Of a DNA stretch of 64,000 bases, positions 53,940 through 64,000 are shown piece after piece (position 1 is the first letter of the stretch; each line of letters starts with the position of its first letter). The stretch is from Incurvaria masculella (Eukaryota > Arthropoda > Insecta > Lepidoptera > Incurvariidae), in contig OX335651.1 of assembly GCA_946894095.1 (NCBI GenBank), forward strand, positions 11,740,501 to 11,804,500, read 5' to 3'. The position numbers and the translations under genes were made by a program. The notes below the pieces were generated by a model, which was not told the DNA's origin, ran no database searches, and saw only the letters and a program-made list of their open reading frames with translations.

Positions 53940-55620
53940 AAGGAACAGACTTGAGACACGCTCGGCAACTGCCGAATATTTGCCTAAAGAGGCATACCTC
54001 GACTAGCTGTGGTGTAAAATGGAAATGCATTTTCATGCAGAAACAATAGAATCATTAAGAATGTAAAGCGTTACAAAAATGTTATTTCACCTGGAAATGT
54101 TTAAATAGATTGTTTTGGTGGATTTTTTTATTTTATTTATTTATCTTGAACACAAACAGTCCTACAGAAAAATACAAATTATAATTACCCAAATGAAAAC
54201 CTAAACTTTTGCAAACATAATATAAAGGTATTACAATACTATCGAGTTTACATAGACATAGTGGTGTGCATAAAAACAACAAACATGTAAGAAACAAGCG
54301 AATGAGTGATTTGTTTCTGTAAATATCTACTCAGTAAGTATATAAACAATTTCTGCCCGTATTTTTGTATTGTCCAAGTGTGTGATTAAATAGATCAGAT
54401 TATTGTTATAATTTTTGCAACTTCTCTTAATAAAAGTATTACTACAATATTTGGATTTACAAAATGAAATTTCGCTAATTTATCGAAATTCGACCCATAT
54501 GGGACCCGTGGGTATTGCTTTGTAAAAGCAATAAAACGATTATGGCGAGACGCTTTCAGTGATAGCTATGAACTTCTCGCATCTACTTATTTTAAACGTT
54601 CTTTGCGGGGGTTTGCACCGATACATGCGGTAGGTTCAAACCAATGAACAGAAAGGAAGAAGAACTGGCATGCCGTCGATAACGCGTCACTGTCGAATGG
54701 TCAAAGTGACCATATCAGTGTACGGGATTCCGGAGGCGCGTCGTATGCCACGGAGTCGAAACATTGCCACCGCGCGTGAATGTGCTCGCCAAGTCAGTTC
54801 CTATCCACACAAACCCTCCAATACGTCTGCGAATATGTTTGTACGTGGCGTATACGTTTAATTTGGGTTCGTCGTTCTTGAAAATTGGAGACAGCGGGAC
54901 AGTGAGCGCGCTAGATGGCATATCTTCTTCCTTTTTATCTATGGGTCAAACATAGGTACGAATTAATTGTTTATTAATCAAACCTTGTGAAGCTTCCTGA
55001 ACCAATTAAGGCGCGAATATTCCACGCGGACGCAGGCGCGGATCCCGGATTTTGTTTCGGGGGAGCGCGAGGGGCGTTTTGACAAACGTAAATAAGTACT
55101 ATCTGGCGATTAAAAAATCGGCCCTTAGTTCTGTAAATTTCATCACTCATACTCATGTAAATTTGTAAGTAGGTGATTTTAAGGTTAACATTAACCGTGG
55201 TTGTACATATATATATCGAGTTACATAAGATCTTAAAATGAGTTGATTATTTATTTATGTATATACACTAGCAGCTTAAAGCTGATGCGTGTAGGTCATT
55301 GGTTGAGTGCACTGTGGGTTAATTAAACGTCTGTTTTCTTATATTTAAAATAATTATGCGCAGCAACAATATTTTATAGCAGATTTCTGATGAACCATTT
55401 TTTTTCATATCGGAAGAATTGAAGTTCCTGTATAACAACAACCATGGAGGTGAACTTCACCTCTATGACAACAACGAGTGTAAGTGACTTTTAATATCAC
55501 GGTAAATTAACAATAGCGCTTTTAAAAATGTATTAATGTTACAGTTTTATGTATTTTATGTTCAACATACTACTTAAAAACGTTACGAAATATATGAAAT
55601 ATAACTTATATACAATATAA
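53940..55620. other. No gene recognised
   Basis: AT-rich except for a mixed region at 54660-54930, where frames on both strands (63, 63 and 68 aa) overlap without a domain. A (TA)n spot is at 55208-55217. Confidence 0.4.
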
Positions 55621-55624
55621 TTTA

Positions 55625-55945
55625 TTGAATTATGAAAATTACGCTTCCCATACAATGGTATTTTACTAATCATTTATAAATCACTGTTTCGATTCCCTTG
55701 ATATTTGGTAATTAATATGAGACAGCAAATATGTGTGTCTGCATGTTTTTATTTCATTGTTAAATGTAAAATGGGTGAAACCACAGAGAAAACTAAATGT
55801 GTATGAAGATTTTATTTTTGCTTTCATTTGATTCGGTTTGGATTTAAAACTATTAGAAATTAAACATCAATTTAATTGAAGCAGTGGTTTCCAAATGATG
55901 AGTAAACTACTTTTGTATGGGGAGCCGCGCCATTCTTAACGTCAC
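55625..55945. mobile_element. Foldback element (CAAATATGTGT family)
   Basis: TTTACTAATCATTTATAAATCAC on the left faces CCAAATGATGAGTAAACTAC on the right, with CAGCAAATATGTGTGTCTGC and GTGAAACCACAGAGAAAAC inside, as in 36955-37330. The right end is CTTTTGTATGGGGAGCC. Confidence 0.7.
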
Positions 55946-56202
55946 ATACTAGCGGTCACTCTGTTTCACTTTATCGATAGCTCTTCTCATTAATTTTATC
56001 ATTAATTTGGTCCGTATATTCGTTTGAAAAAAATATTCTGATTATTGTTAAAATCTGAATACTATGCTTAACTCTAACGAATTAATAATACGCATTCCAC
56101 TTTATAGTAAAATTGTCCCCAAAAAGTTTCACATGACCTTGATGTCACGATGCGCGACAGAAGACGCGAATGAAGTCGCAGTCACAAATGTCTCAATATC
56201 AC

Positions 56203-56703
56203 TTAAGGTGGCCCATCCCGCTCATCTCCCCATACAAAAGGGGAAAGAAGATCACGCCCATATTTCTTGTCAGAGATCCCAAATTTTGCTCAAAACAGCT
56301 TTATTTGATCGAACTAGATGTCTGATGAACATTGGCATTGTAAAATTGTGTTTGGTTTCTGAGTTATAAGGTCCGAAAGTTCGCATTTTTCACGCGTTTT
56401 ATACAATAAATTTTTAGGTGGATTACGCAATGATAAAGTAAGAACATCTTAAAAAGATTAGTCATCAGACATAGCTTATTTAATCAAGATTTATAATCTA
56501 TTTGGTTTTTGTTCGATTTTTTACTACAGCGGTCGTGGTTTATTTTTAGCTATAAGTCGTTTTGAAATTAAAATTTTCGTAAATCTTATCAAATCATACA
56601 CTATGCACATTGTCTTTTTTGTGGACATATTGCATCTTCCTCATCACGGAGCCTGTCTTTTTCTTTGAAACAGAGAAGGTCCCAGAGCGCAACAGCACGG
56701 TTT
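56203..56703 (+). mobile_element. TTAA-B element, right end missing
   Basis: Starts with TTAA and GGTGGCCCATCCCGCTC and continues normally until AACAGCACGGTTT, about 50 bases before the usual right end. There it meets the next, inverted copy. The 101-aa frame at 56064-56369 is chimeric between flank and element. Confidence 0.9.
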
Positions 56704-57166
56704 GGTGGCCCAACCCGGTGAGGAAGATGCAACCTGTCCACAAAAAAAGCGTGTTAAAAAGAGAATGTGCATAGTGTTTGATTTGGTAAGATTTACGAAA
56801 ATTTTGATTTCAAAACGACTTATAGCTAAAAGTAAACCACGACCGCTGTAATCAAAAATATAACAAAAACCAAATAGATTATAAATCTTGATTAAATAAG
56901 CTTTGTCTGATGACTCATCTTTTTAAGATTTTCTAACTTTATCATTGCGTAATAAACCACCAAATTTATTGTATAACGCGCGAAAAATTCGAACTTTCGG
57001 ACCTTATAACTTAGAAACCAAACACAATTTCACAATGCCATCATCAGACATCTAGTTCGATGAAATAAAGCTCTTTTGAGCAAAATTTTGGAACTCTGAT
57101 AAGAAATATGGGCGTGACCTTCTTTCCCCGTTTGTATGAGGAGTTGAGCGGGTTGGGCCACCTTAA
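56704..57166 (-). mobile_element. TTAA-B element, inverted, internally deleted
   Basis: Begins GGTGGCCCAACCCGG, then jumps to TGAGGAAGATGCAACC, skipping about 90 bases present at 44953-45042. It ends GAGCGGGTTGGGCCACC and TTAA (57163-57166). With the preceding copy it forms a 964-bp inverted pair whose outer ends are both the CCGCTC-type end. Confidence 0.9.
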
Positions 57167-57598
57167 GCCTGCGCCTCAGCCTAATGATGGATGCCGATGG
57201 AGGCCTCAAGTTATAGGGAAGAAACCTCAAAGCTTATTGTAGATGTCGCATGAGCGACCTCACCTTAAAAACGTCAAAACTGCCATTCCTGTCAAGTTTG
57301 ATTTACGATTTTTAAAATTAAAAATGTACTCCAGTTAGAATAAGATTAAGTGGCAAAAAAGTACTTTTGCTTGTCTTCAAAACAATTTAAACGTCTTTGA
57401 CCTGCGCAAAGTAAGAAAAGAAATGTTATAGGCTATGTTTTTGTGACATTCTCTTTCCCAAGACTTCTTTTGATTAGCATGATTATGAAAAAAATGGAGA
57501 AAATTGAGTCATTTAAATTACATAGTTTGAGTAAATACATTTTTCAAATCTATTCTGTTTTATTTTGTATGGTATCTGACAGCTTGGACATATCTTTT
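57167..57598. other. No gene recognised
   Basis: 57380-57600 shares blocks with 46390-46670 (TTTGTTTGTCTTCAAA.TATTTT-like, GTCATTTAAATTAC/GAATTTTAATTAC, ACCTGTCGTGATAAAT), an old paralogous repeat. Confidence 0.4.
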
Positions 57599-57599
57599 A

Positions 57600-57895
57600 G
57601 GTGAGCTCGCTTGGACGCCACCTGTCGTGATAAATGAGCAGTTTCTTCCCCATTCTGAGACAGTGCAGTGCGAGCGCTCCTCCGGCAGACGCGTTGCATA
57701 ACCGGCGAAGGCTGCTCCCCCTCCTCCCCGCCGGCGCAGGTGACCTCAGCGCGCCCCGCGCTAGACAGAATCGTGGCGACCCCGAATTGTTAATTAGCTG
57801 CATAGACAGACGACAATAGCGACGGACTGGTTAGGCCGGTCGGCTCACCGGTCAGCGGGCAGACGCAGTGAGGTTAGGTGGCGGCGGCGCCATAT
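57600..57895. other. CpG-rich patch
   Basis: GACAGTGCAGTGCGAGCGCTCC, CCCCGCCGGCGCAGGTGACC, CGCGCCCCGCGCTAGACAG and GGCGGCGGCGCC. Overlapping 61- and 68-aa frames on opposite strands are not genes. CGCAGGTGAC (57734-57743) is a weak donor-like site. Confidence 0.35.
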
Positions 57896-58011
57896 TTTAT
57901 CGCACGAAAAGCGAATATTAGAAGTCAAAGCCGCGCTTTTTAGCCTAGAAAGCGTTGGTTGCATACCTATTATTGTTTTCGAATTCGATTAGTATGCATG
58001 GATACAGGCTT

Positions 58012-58172
58012 TGCCCCGATTGCACGAAGAGACTGCTGAGAAAATCTATGTTCAAACACGTCACTTTTAGTTAACCGCATGGAGATCCTTCCATCCTGTC
58101 CATACAAAATGACGTGTTTAATCTTAAGTTGACGTTGATTTAGATTGTTTGTCCTTTCGTGCACTTGGCCCT
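58012..58172. mobile_element. MITE-C copy
   Basis: GCCCCGATTGCACGAAGAGAC on the left, CCTTTCGTGCACTTGGCCC on the right, with ACAAAATGACGTGTTTAAT inside. About as diverged as the other two copies. Confidence 0.85.
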
Positions 58173-58540
58173 ATGTTTTTACTTTAGATTTCAAAGACAT
58201 TCAATCCACATCGCCAATCGTTCTGTGTGGTAATTCATCATATTATGGCTACCGTGAAAGTTTACTTCTCAATTTTCTCAAGATATCATGATTTAGGATT
58301 AAAATATATATATTTTGCAATTGCTGATGATCTGTAAATTGGATTATAGGAAACAGTTATGGAATACAATATGGCACACGCGTAGCCTGCGCCAATTTGT
58401 TCCAATGAGTAACAGTTCAATTACATTGCGAAGTAGTGCAGAAGCCTGAGTCCGCTAATAGATAACTCCACTTTGAAATTATGAGATAAAACAAAATTTG
58501 GTACAATTTTGTTTGATTCCGAGGTTATCTTATAGCGCTA
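58173..58540. other. No feature recognised
   Basis: AT-rich, ordinary sequence. Confidence 0.4.
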
Positions 58541-58552
58541 AGGCTCGAAAGT

Positions 58553-58780
58553 TAAAAAGTAACTTATGTCACAGATATGACCACAGATGGAGCACTGAAG
58601 TCTTGATGTGGAGACCCTACACAGGGAAAAGAAGCGTCTGCAAACCGCCAGCGCGTTGGTCAGACGATATACGTCAGACAGCAGGTGACGAAGAAAAACA
58701 GGAGACCGCACAACTTGGTGAAGTCTGAGGGAGGCCTACGTCCAGTAGTGGACAACAAAAGGCTAAAGACGAAGAAGAAC
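58553..58780 (+). pseudogene. RTE retrotransposon 3' end, second subfamily
   Basis: The frame reads DHRWSTEVLMWRPYTGKRSV then PPARWSDDIRQTAGD, matching the RTE polyprotein C-terminus (as WRPWTGKRSVGRPPARWDDDI at 62.4 kb). A frame change then precedes GAGGCCTACGTCCAGTAGTG, which has a stop in the usual EAYVQQW place. The tail is GACGAAGAAGAA-like, unlike the CTGA tails of the other three. GCTCGAAAGT flanks both sides (58543-58552 and 58781-58790), a 10-bp target duplication. It is a dead, 5'-truncated insertion. Confidence 0.85.
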
Positions 58781-58790
58781 GCTCGAAAGT

Positions 58791-59195
58791 GGAGTTATCT
58801 TTTAGCGGAATTGGGCTTCTGATCATTAATGCCAGTCTTCACTTGACAGGCTTCATGTAAATCCATGTGTACCATCACGCCGCTTTCTCGGAGGGGTGTA
58901 CAGAGATGATAGAGCGCCATACGGTGCGATCAAAGCATACGACTTTCGCGTCCTCTACATACGTACATACATGTTTTTGTGCATGGTCTACTGGTACGGG
59001 TGTTCTATAACCCAGCATAACAATTTTGTTGAGTCTTAGATCTGGATCATTTTATTATTTCCGTTTTAATTTTTAAAAGCATTGCTATCTTTTTTATTAC
59101 ATGTATAATTCTTCTCTACGAACTTCTCCTGGACCGATTTTGATAATATTTTTTGTTTGTATTTGAGTGAATTCCTGGATGATTTAGATAGGGTG
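58791..59195. other. No feature recognised
   Basis: No repeat or frame supported. 59180-59222 moves into a GT-rich microsatellite (GTGTGTGTGTGTATGTGTGTG). Confidence 0.4.
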
Positions 59196-59317
59196 AGGGT
59201 GTGTGTGTGTGTATGTGTGTGATTTTGTGATAAAGTGACGCTGTTATTAAGATCCAGAATATTTTGAATGTTGTCCAAAACTAAATTGACCCAGCTGTTT
59301 AGTATAGTGACCGAGTT

Positions 59318-59600
59318 GTGCGGATCTCTGAGAACGCATTGCCGAGTTCGCGCGACCGTAGTTCTGTTTTGTCTGTGACTATGGAGCTGTCACAGTCAGT
59401 TGGACGAATTGAACTCCGAGTGAACTACGAGTCGTGGAGCGCCTTTCGTGAGTGCTTTAGTGCCGTGAGGTCGCATTCTTTAGACAGCCAATACCAACCC
59501 GCGACGCCGCTCGTGTCACGCACAGGATTCAGTGAGCTCCGTAGCATCCTTTTCCAGACCCATATGCTCATGACCTCTGCAGCGCCATTAAATACTTAGA
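59318..59600 (+). other. Higher-GC segment with a 93-aa open frame of unknown status
   Basis: The frame contains MELSQSVGRIELRVNYESWS and a C-terminal part ending LMTSAAPLNT. It is varied in composition and lacks any repeat signature, unlike most frames in this window. No domain is recognised, no splice sites are evident, and codon choice cannot be tested by eye. I leave it as a segment of interest and not as a gene. Confidence 0.15.
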
Positions 59601-59612
59601 CGGGATGAGCAC

Positions 59613-59678
59613 CGCCAGTTAAAATATTAACTTTTGACCAAAACCGTTTTGGTCAAGATCGTTGACTAAAAACTGGCG
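59613..59678. repeat. Short foldback (CGCCAGTT ... AACTGGCG)
   Basis: CGCCAGTT at 59611 and AACTGGCG at 59671 are inverted copies, and TTGACCAAAAC pairs with GTTTTGGTCAA between them. It is about 66 bases and probably a tiny inverted-repeat element. Confidence 0.7.
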
Positions 59679-59918
59679 AATAAAACAAATCATGACAATA
59701 CTGATACACATATATGAAATACATTTACTGGACTCGGTATTATTTCAAGTAAGTATGCAACTCGAAATTCAAAGAGGTAAAACCGCCAGTATTTTAGGTA
59801 CAGCTGAAGTTTCGGCTTTTAGATCTTTTTTATATTCAAGTTTAAAAAGCTTAAAGATAAAAAAGTTTTTAAGTTTAAATTACATAAGTATTTTAAAGCT
59901 GTAATAAAGAGATTTAGG

Positions 59919-60080
59919 ACCCTTTTCACCTACTGCTGATTAGCTTAATCGCCACATATTAAGGGCTTTTATTAGCAGCTCAAGCTAGCAATCAATACTA
60001 GTAAAAGATAATCAGCACTTTAGTAATAAAGGCCCTTTAAGAGAGATTAGAATAAATCAGTGCTTGGTGAAAACCAGGCT
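59919..60080. mobile_element. Inverted-repeat element (MITE), about 160 bp
   Basis: CCCTTTTCACCTACTGCTGATT on the left faces AAATCAGTGCTTGGTGAAAACC on the right; ATTAAGGGCTTTTATTA and TAATAAAGGCCCTTTAA pair in the interior. No coding sequence. Confidence 0.8.
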
Positions 60081-60144
60081 TAGACAAGTAAGTATGGTTA
60101 TAATTAATCAATACAGTTGGTGCCACAGAAGCAGCCATGTTTTT

Positions 60145-60290
60145 GTCAACGCTACTTGGGTCGCCGGTGGCGTTGGAGAGGCATGCGGCGCGTGGCGGCA
60201 GCGCGGCGGGGAGGCGACGGCGCGCGGCGGCAGCGGCGCGAGACACCAGCGCGGCGGCGGACATGGCGGCGGCGCGGTGCGAAGGCTTCG
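60145..60290. other. CpG-rich patch
   Basis: Runs of GGCGGCAGCGGCGCG-type sequence are open in several frames on both strands (75-92 aa), all Ala/Arg/Gly-rich. This is compositional. GACATGGCGGCGGCGCGGTG (60259-60278) resembles a start-codon context but no supported protein follows. Confidence 0.4.
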
Positions 60291-60670
60291 ATACTTTTTA
60301 TGCAGCTCAATTGTACTACTTCTCGAAATTATGTTTAGTTAGGTTTCTAAAGAAGTTTCAACTGATCGTGCTGAGATCTTTATTCAACGTGTTTGATATA
60401 AAATAAATGACATTCGTAATGCCGCACACAGACGCTATACGGTGTACGGTTACGGTAGCGCGAATGTCACGACATAAAATCAGACAGAAAGTTCTGCGGA
60501 CATATTTATTGATGTGATAGCCGCAGTAGCCGCTAGACAAATGTTCATTCAGATAATTCTTAAATAATTTGTGCTGCCATATTTGGATCAAATGCTTCAG
60601 GTATCAATACTACCTAGGAAATTCAAATCTTGTTTTCTTATTGCTGTCGCCATAATTTCGGTCGTCTATT
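60291..60670. other. No feature recognised
   Basis: A 77-aa minus frame (60358-60591) shows no domain. Confidence 0.4.
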
Positions 60671-60674
60671 TTTT

Positions 60675-61016
60675 TATGGATGGCTTCTACCACACCTACT
60701 ATCATGATATTTGCCCAAATATTGATTAATTAGGCGCCATGCCAGGACCGGCCCTTCATGAGCACGGCTACATTGAACATTCGGTTTGGCCGCTTCGACC
60801 ATCTTTCAATGCGATCGAACCAACCCTACCACCTAGTAGGGAAAGATACCTACATACATTTGTAAATGCATTCCGAACCGCAGTTCGCATTCGAGAAGAA
60901 ATGCACTTATCGAACTCAGAAAGAGAATGAATGCGGTGCATAAATATGGCAGGGATCGAACTTAGGACTTCTGGCATGGAAGGCAAGTCCCCGCGGCCCG
61001 GAGTCTTGAGCCGTTA
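60675..61016 (-). repeat. SINE-A copy with tRNA-like head
   Basis: TTATGGATGGCTTCTACCAC, ATTAGGCGCCATGCCAGGACC, GAGCACGGCTACATTGAAC, CACCTAGTAGGGAAAG, TTATCGAACTCAGAAAGAG and GGTGCATAAATATGGC precede a tRNA-like head (about 60950-61010; box-B relative GGGATCGAACTTAGGAC as read on plus). The TGGATGGAAAACACGG part of the core is deleted. Confidence 0.85.
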
Positions 61017-62225
61017 TAAGAATATTTTTTATTAAGAAATGTACGTTACGATTTCGCACATTTGCATAGATCAGATTGATTTTATTAATTCAAATGGTCA
61101 GTTTGGTTAATTACTAAGTGTGGGGGCACACTCTCCGGTTAGTGATAATTTTAAATATGTCCGTCCTTATTTTTTACATGAAGAAAAAGAAGATATATCT
61201 TTAATATCCATAAATACATATAATACTAACCAGAGATTGTGCACTCCAGACTAATACAATGAATAAATACGAATGAATAGAAAACTTGACAGCGAGGTGA
61301 GCAAAGCACCTGAAGGCTAGATGAGTGAGTAAGTGGCATGAGGCTCGTTGTCACGCACGATTTACTTCGTGTTTTTACGCGAGGCGTCTGGCGGCTCTTC
61401 CTTAAATTGTTGGTCTGGGATTTCCCTAGTTCTGATTCAGTGGCTTGAATCGTTTGGAAAAATTGTGTGATTGAATGTACATTTTTGGCACGCTACGGCG
61501 GCGGAGGTCAACGACCGGCCACCCGTGGCGCCGCACGTGCACGCTTTTGGAGGGTGAAAGTGCTCGCTAGACATTAGGCCAACACCAGATGCGTTTTCGG
61601 TGAGCGGAAAAGTCTGAGCGGCCAAAGTCTGAGCGTCAAGTGAAACCTCTGTAGAGGCTGTGGGTCTGAATTAGACTTTTCCGACTCCAGAAACCCTAAG
61701 CGACATCGCCATACGCCAGGAAGCTCAAACATGCGCTAATGCTAGAATCTAAGAAGCCTACATCCTTCGCTCCTTCTTTACGCATGCATGTTATTCGATA
61801 ACGGGTACATAAAAGCCTAGGTATGTAGATATTAATCCAAGGGCGTGGCATACTCTTAGCATCAAGCATTTTAAAAGATTTAATGCCTTGAAGTAAAACA
61901 TCAACTTGAGCTTACAAATAATAGGTTGACAGAACAAATGATATCAAAAATCTTGAGCTTCGAAATCCTTTTTTTTTTCTTTTCCGTTTTGTTAAAATAA
62001 CGTGCCTTTGAGCACGGTAAATTACAGAAATTTCTAAAGTCTGAAATGATGTGACTCGTAAGCTTGCATTCTACAATATTATAAAATACTTCAATATTTA
62101 GTATGATTTCGATTTAGCAAAAATCTGTCAGGATTAGTCAATAAGCCCCGTGTGCGTGTGCCCCTTGGAATGATATATTCTATACTCTACCAACTTATTC
62201 TGAAACTCTACATGCCTGAGCCAGC
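61017..62225. other. No gene recognised; CpG spot at 61490-61560
   Basis: GGCACGCTACGGCGGCGGAGG and GGCGCCGCACGTGCACGC are locally CpG-rich. The 62-aa minus frame over it is not recognised. Confidence 0.4.
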
Positions 62226-62232
62226 GCCACCT

Positions 62233-62690
62233 CAGTCAGTCAGTCAGTCAGTCAGCGTGTTTGCGTCCACTGCTGGACATACGCCTCTCCAATTTTCCTC
62301 CAGTCCTCCCGGCCTTCAGCGGTACGGAACCACTGCTTTCCGCCAACGCACTTGATGTCGTCGTCCCACCTGGCGGGTGGTCTTCCCACACTCCGTTTTC
62401 CTGTCCACGGCCGCCAGTGTAGGACACGGTTACTCCAACGGTCGTCGTCTCTTCGGCTGACGTGACCAGCCCACTGCCACTTGAGCTTAGCCACCCGGTG
62501 TCCAATATCGACTACTTTGGTACGTCGGCGAATTGCCTCGTTGCGCACCATATCCCGTAGCGATATTCCCAGCATGGCTCGCTCCATTGCTCGCTGGTCA
62601 ACTTTCAACCTTTGGACAACGGCGACCGTCAGAGTCCACGTTTCACATCCGTACGTCATAACCGGGAGGACGCACTGGTCATATATCCGG
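62233..62690 (-). mobile_element. RTE retrotransposon 3' end, C-terminal polyprotein fragment
   Basis: A minus-strand frame of 146 codons ends YVQQWTQTR at 62252, with a (CTGA)n tail at 62233-62254. Inside are YDQCVLPVMTYGCETWTLT, RAMERAMLGISLRD, RRRTKVVDIGHRVAKLKWQW and WRPWTGKRSVGRPPARW, the conserved region after the RTE reverse-transcriptase palm. GCCACCT flanks both ends (62226-62232 and 62691-62697), a 7-bp target duplication; the apparent start Met lies in that duplication. The endonuclease and palm are missing through 5' truncation. No stop or frameshift is present, so it is young. Confidence 0.9.
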
Positions 62691-62698
62691 GCCACCTA

Positions 62699-62850
62699 GT
62701 CAGACATAAGGTTAATCTAATACGTCAATAAAGTGGTCTGGATGCTGAGTTGGTAGAACATCGGACAAATAAGTAGAGTCGAGTTTTGCTTCAACCTGAT
62801 TTATTTCTTATGTGCAGATTTTCAAAAGATGGTTGCAACAATTCATATTA
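62699..62850 (+). repeat. SINE-B copy
   Basis: AGACATAAGGTTAATCTAATAC, GGTCTGGATGCTGAGTTGGT and AGAACATCGGACA parallel 63290-63425. GCTGAGTTGGTAGAACATC is a box-A-like D arm. The T-arm region is degenerate. Confidence 0.65.
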
Positions 62851-62929
62851 ATATAGGTATTGCTGTTAAAAATCAAAATAATTGTAACAGTTCGTATTGT
62901 TTTTATTGTTTATTCAAAATCCATAGAAA

Positions 62930-63175
62930 ATACACTGCACTCGAATTTGTCAAATTTTATCATTAGCCAGTTCAGCAATGCCAGCGAAGAAGAACTGGCA
63001 AGAAACGATTTACAAAATTACTTGTCACTCCTTACAATAACAGGTAAAAACACTACATTAATATGAATTAAAAAGACTCAAGAATTCATTTCTTATGCAA
63101 CAGTTCATGATCAGTTTATTTGTAAAAACCATGCCCGCCATCTAACAGGTAGCCAATTGGAGTAGGCCAGTCCCC
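62930..63175. repeat. Old repeat paralogous to 51656-51995
   Basis: ACACTGCACTCGAATTTGTC and CCCGCCATCTAACAGGTAGCC mark its two recognisable ends. Confidence 0.45.
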
Positions 63176-63284
63176 AGAAACAGCACCCATCATCACCCGG
63201 CATCACGCCGGGTTCAGCAATCGCTTCTCTCAACCATATTTTAGGGAAAGAGCCAACCAACTTATCCTGGGACTGTACAGTGCT

Positions 63285-63430
63285 AGACATAAAGTTAATT
63301 TGATGCATCGATGTAGTGGTCACCCGTCTGAATGCTGAGTTGGTAGAGCATCGGACATGCATGTAGAGTCGTTTTCTGCTTAAACCGGATTGTTTTCCTG
63401 GGTGTAGATTTTGAAAAAAAAATTTATTTT
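63285..63430 (+). repeat. SINE-B copy with clearer tRNA-like head
   Basis: GTCTGAATGCTGAGTTGGTA and GAGCATCGGACATGCATG give an acceptor-like GTCTGAA and a good box A, following AGACATAAAGTTAATTTGATG. The tail ends in an A-rich run at 63413-63422. No T-arm box B is convincing, so it is not a tRNA gene. Confidence 0.65.
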
Positions 63431-63700
63431 TGGATAATGCAATTATCACGCATACGGCAATTTTATCCCGCACCGAAACACTTCTTATTTTTTTATATCA
63501 AATTCAGAAAAAAACTCAAACTTTATGCGAAAGTTTCGGATCCAAAAAAATGACGTCTTGACTAGACTTTTTTCCTTTAAGTTATTAGTAAACTAAGTTT
63601 TTATTTTAAAAATCAAGTTATATGCTTGAGAGCTAATATCCTATGACCTATAGGATCTGGGATATTATGCGTGTGTGCGTGTCCAATAAATCGTTTGTCA
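63431..63700. other. No feature recognised
   Basis: AT-rich, ordinary sequence. Confidence 0.4.
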
Positions 63701-63860
63701 TGAACGTGTGCGTACAGGGAGTGCGGTGCGTGTGTGCGCGGAGGTGTTAGCGGAAGGCATAGACCCGGATGCGTGGGGCCAGACCCGCCCCGCCGCGCCC
63801 CACCGCACCGCACCGCGCCCCGCCCCCCCGCCCCGCTGCCGCGCCGCGAGATGCGTGGTT
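63701..63860. other. C-rich, CpG-rich patch near the right edge
   Basis: CCGCCCCGCCGCGCCCCACCG and tandem CACCGCAC words. The opposed 66- and 68-aa frames are low-complexity. 63861-64000 shows nothing. Confidence 0.4.
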
Positions 63861-64000
63861 TACTTTTTTAGGGTTTCGCAGCTTCTTACGACTTCTTGTC
63901 CGCTAGCAATTTGACAATGGAATTTCCAAGATAAAATTATCATTGGATCAAAAATAGTTGGGTTAAATGGAATATTAGAAGACATGGAAAGTTAGAATAA

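Noticed and set aside
59318..59600. 93-aa frame as a host gene
   Set aside because: Varied composition is suggestive, but there is no recognised domain, splice context or promoter. Kept only as a segment of interest.

Overview
This is a piece of a moth or butterfly (Lepidoptera) nuclear genome. No operons, ribosome binding sites or bacterial-style genes are present. The sequence is AT-rich with short CpG-rich patches. It is packed with interspersed repeats of kinds that I recognise from lepidopteran genomes: tRNA-derived SINEs, RTE retrotransposon 3' ends with short simple tails, Helitron-type termini (hairpin, then CTAG, then T), TTAA-flanked inverted-repeat elements, and a repeat carrying GGACGGACGGACAGCGG. 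The lepidopteran assignment is recognition, not a database result.

I could not support an intact host protein-coding gene. The real protein-coding sequence is all of transposon origin: (1) bases 1-1660, minus strand, a long uninterrupted reverse-transcriptase reading frame that runs off the left edge; (2) 36219-36584, minus strand, the decayed C-terminal dimerisation domain of a hAT transposase, inside an element with perfect 19-bp terminal inverted repeats and an 8-bp target duplication (35782-36784); (3) four RTE 3' ends (28.8, 29.1, 58.6 and 62.4 kb), each with its own target-site duplication.

Layout. 0-2 kb: reverse transcriptase cut off by an AT microsatellite. 2-15 kb: CpG-rich patches, SINE copies, a 79-bp minisatellite grown inside a SINE (9.2 kb), a short Helitron-like end (9.87 kb). 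15-19 kb: dense nested repeats, including a 550-bp TTAA element invaded by a SINE and a foldback with ~165-bp arms. 20-27 kb: CpG patch, SINEs and a 1.15-kb Helitron-like element with an (ATGG)n array. 27-35 kb: two full TTAA elements, RTE stubs, SINEs, and a CpG patch ending in a splice-donor-like site (31.6 kb). 35-38 kb: a second TTAA element with a partial copy joined exactly at an internal TTAA, then the hAT element with a nested repeat. 38-48 kb: mostly featureless AT-rich DNA with a few repeats. 48.6-50.2 kb: an inverted copy of the 480-bp TTAA element, then a ~518-bp block duplicated with a 548-bp period and no difference seen. 50-64 kb: foldback elements, a head-to-head TTAA element pair (56.2-57.2 kb), RTE fragments, and a second tRNA-like SINE family.

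The parts do not form a pathway. The window is best read as an intergenic or long-intron stretch recording successive transposon insertions. CpG-rich patches (for example 10.2, 20.5, 26.2, 28.3, 31.4 and 53.8 kb) are the best places to look for host promoters, enhancers or non-coding first exons, but that is inference.
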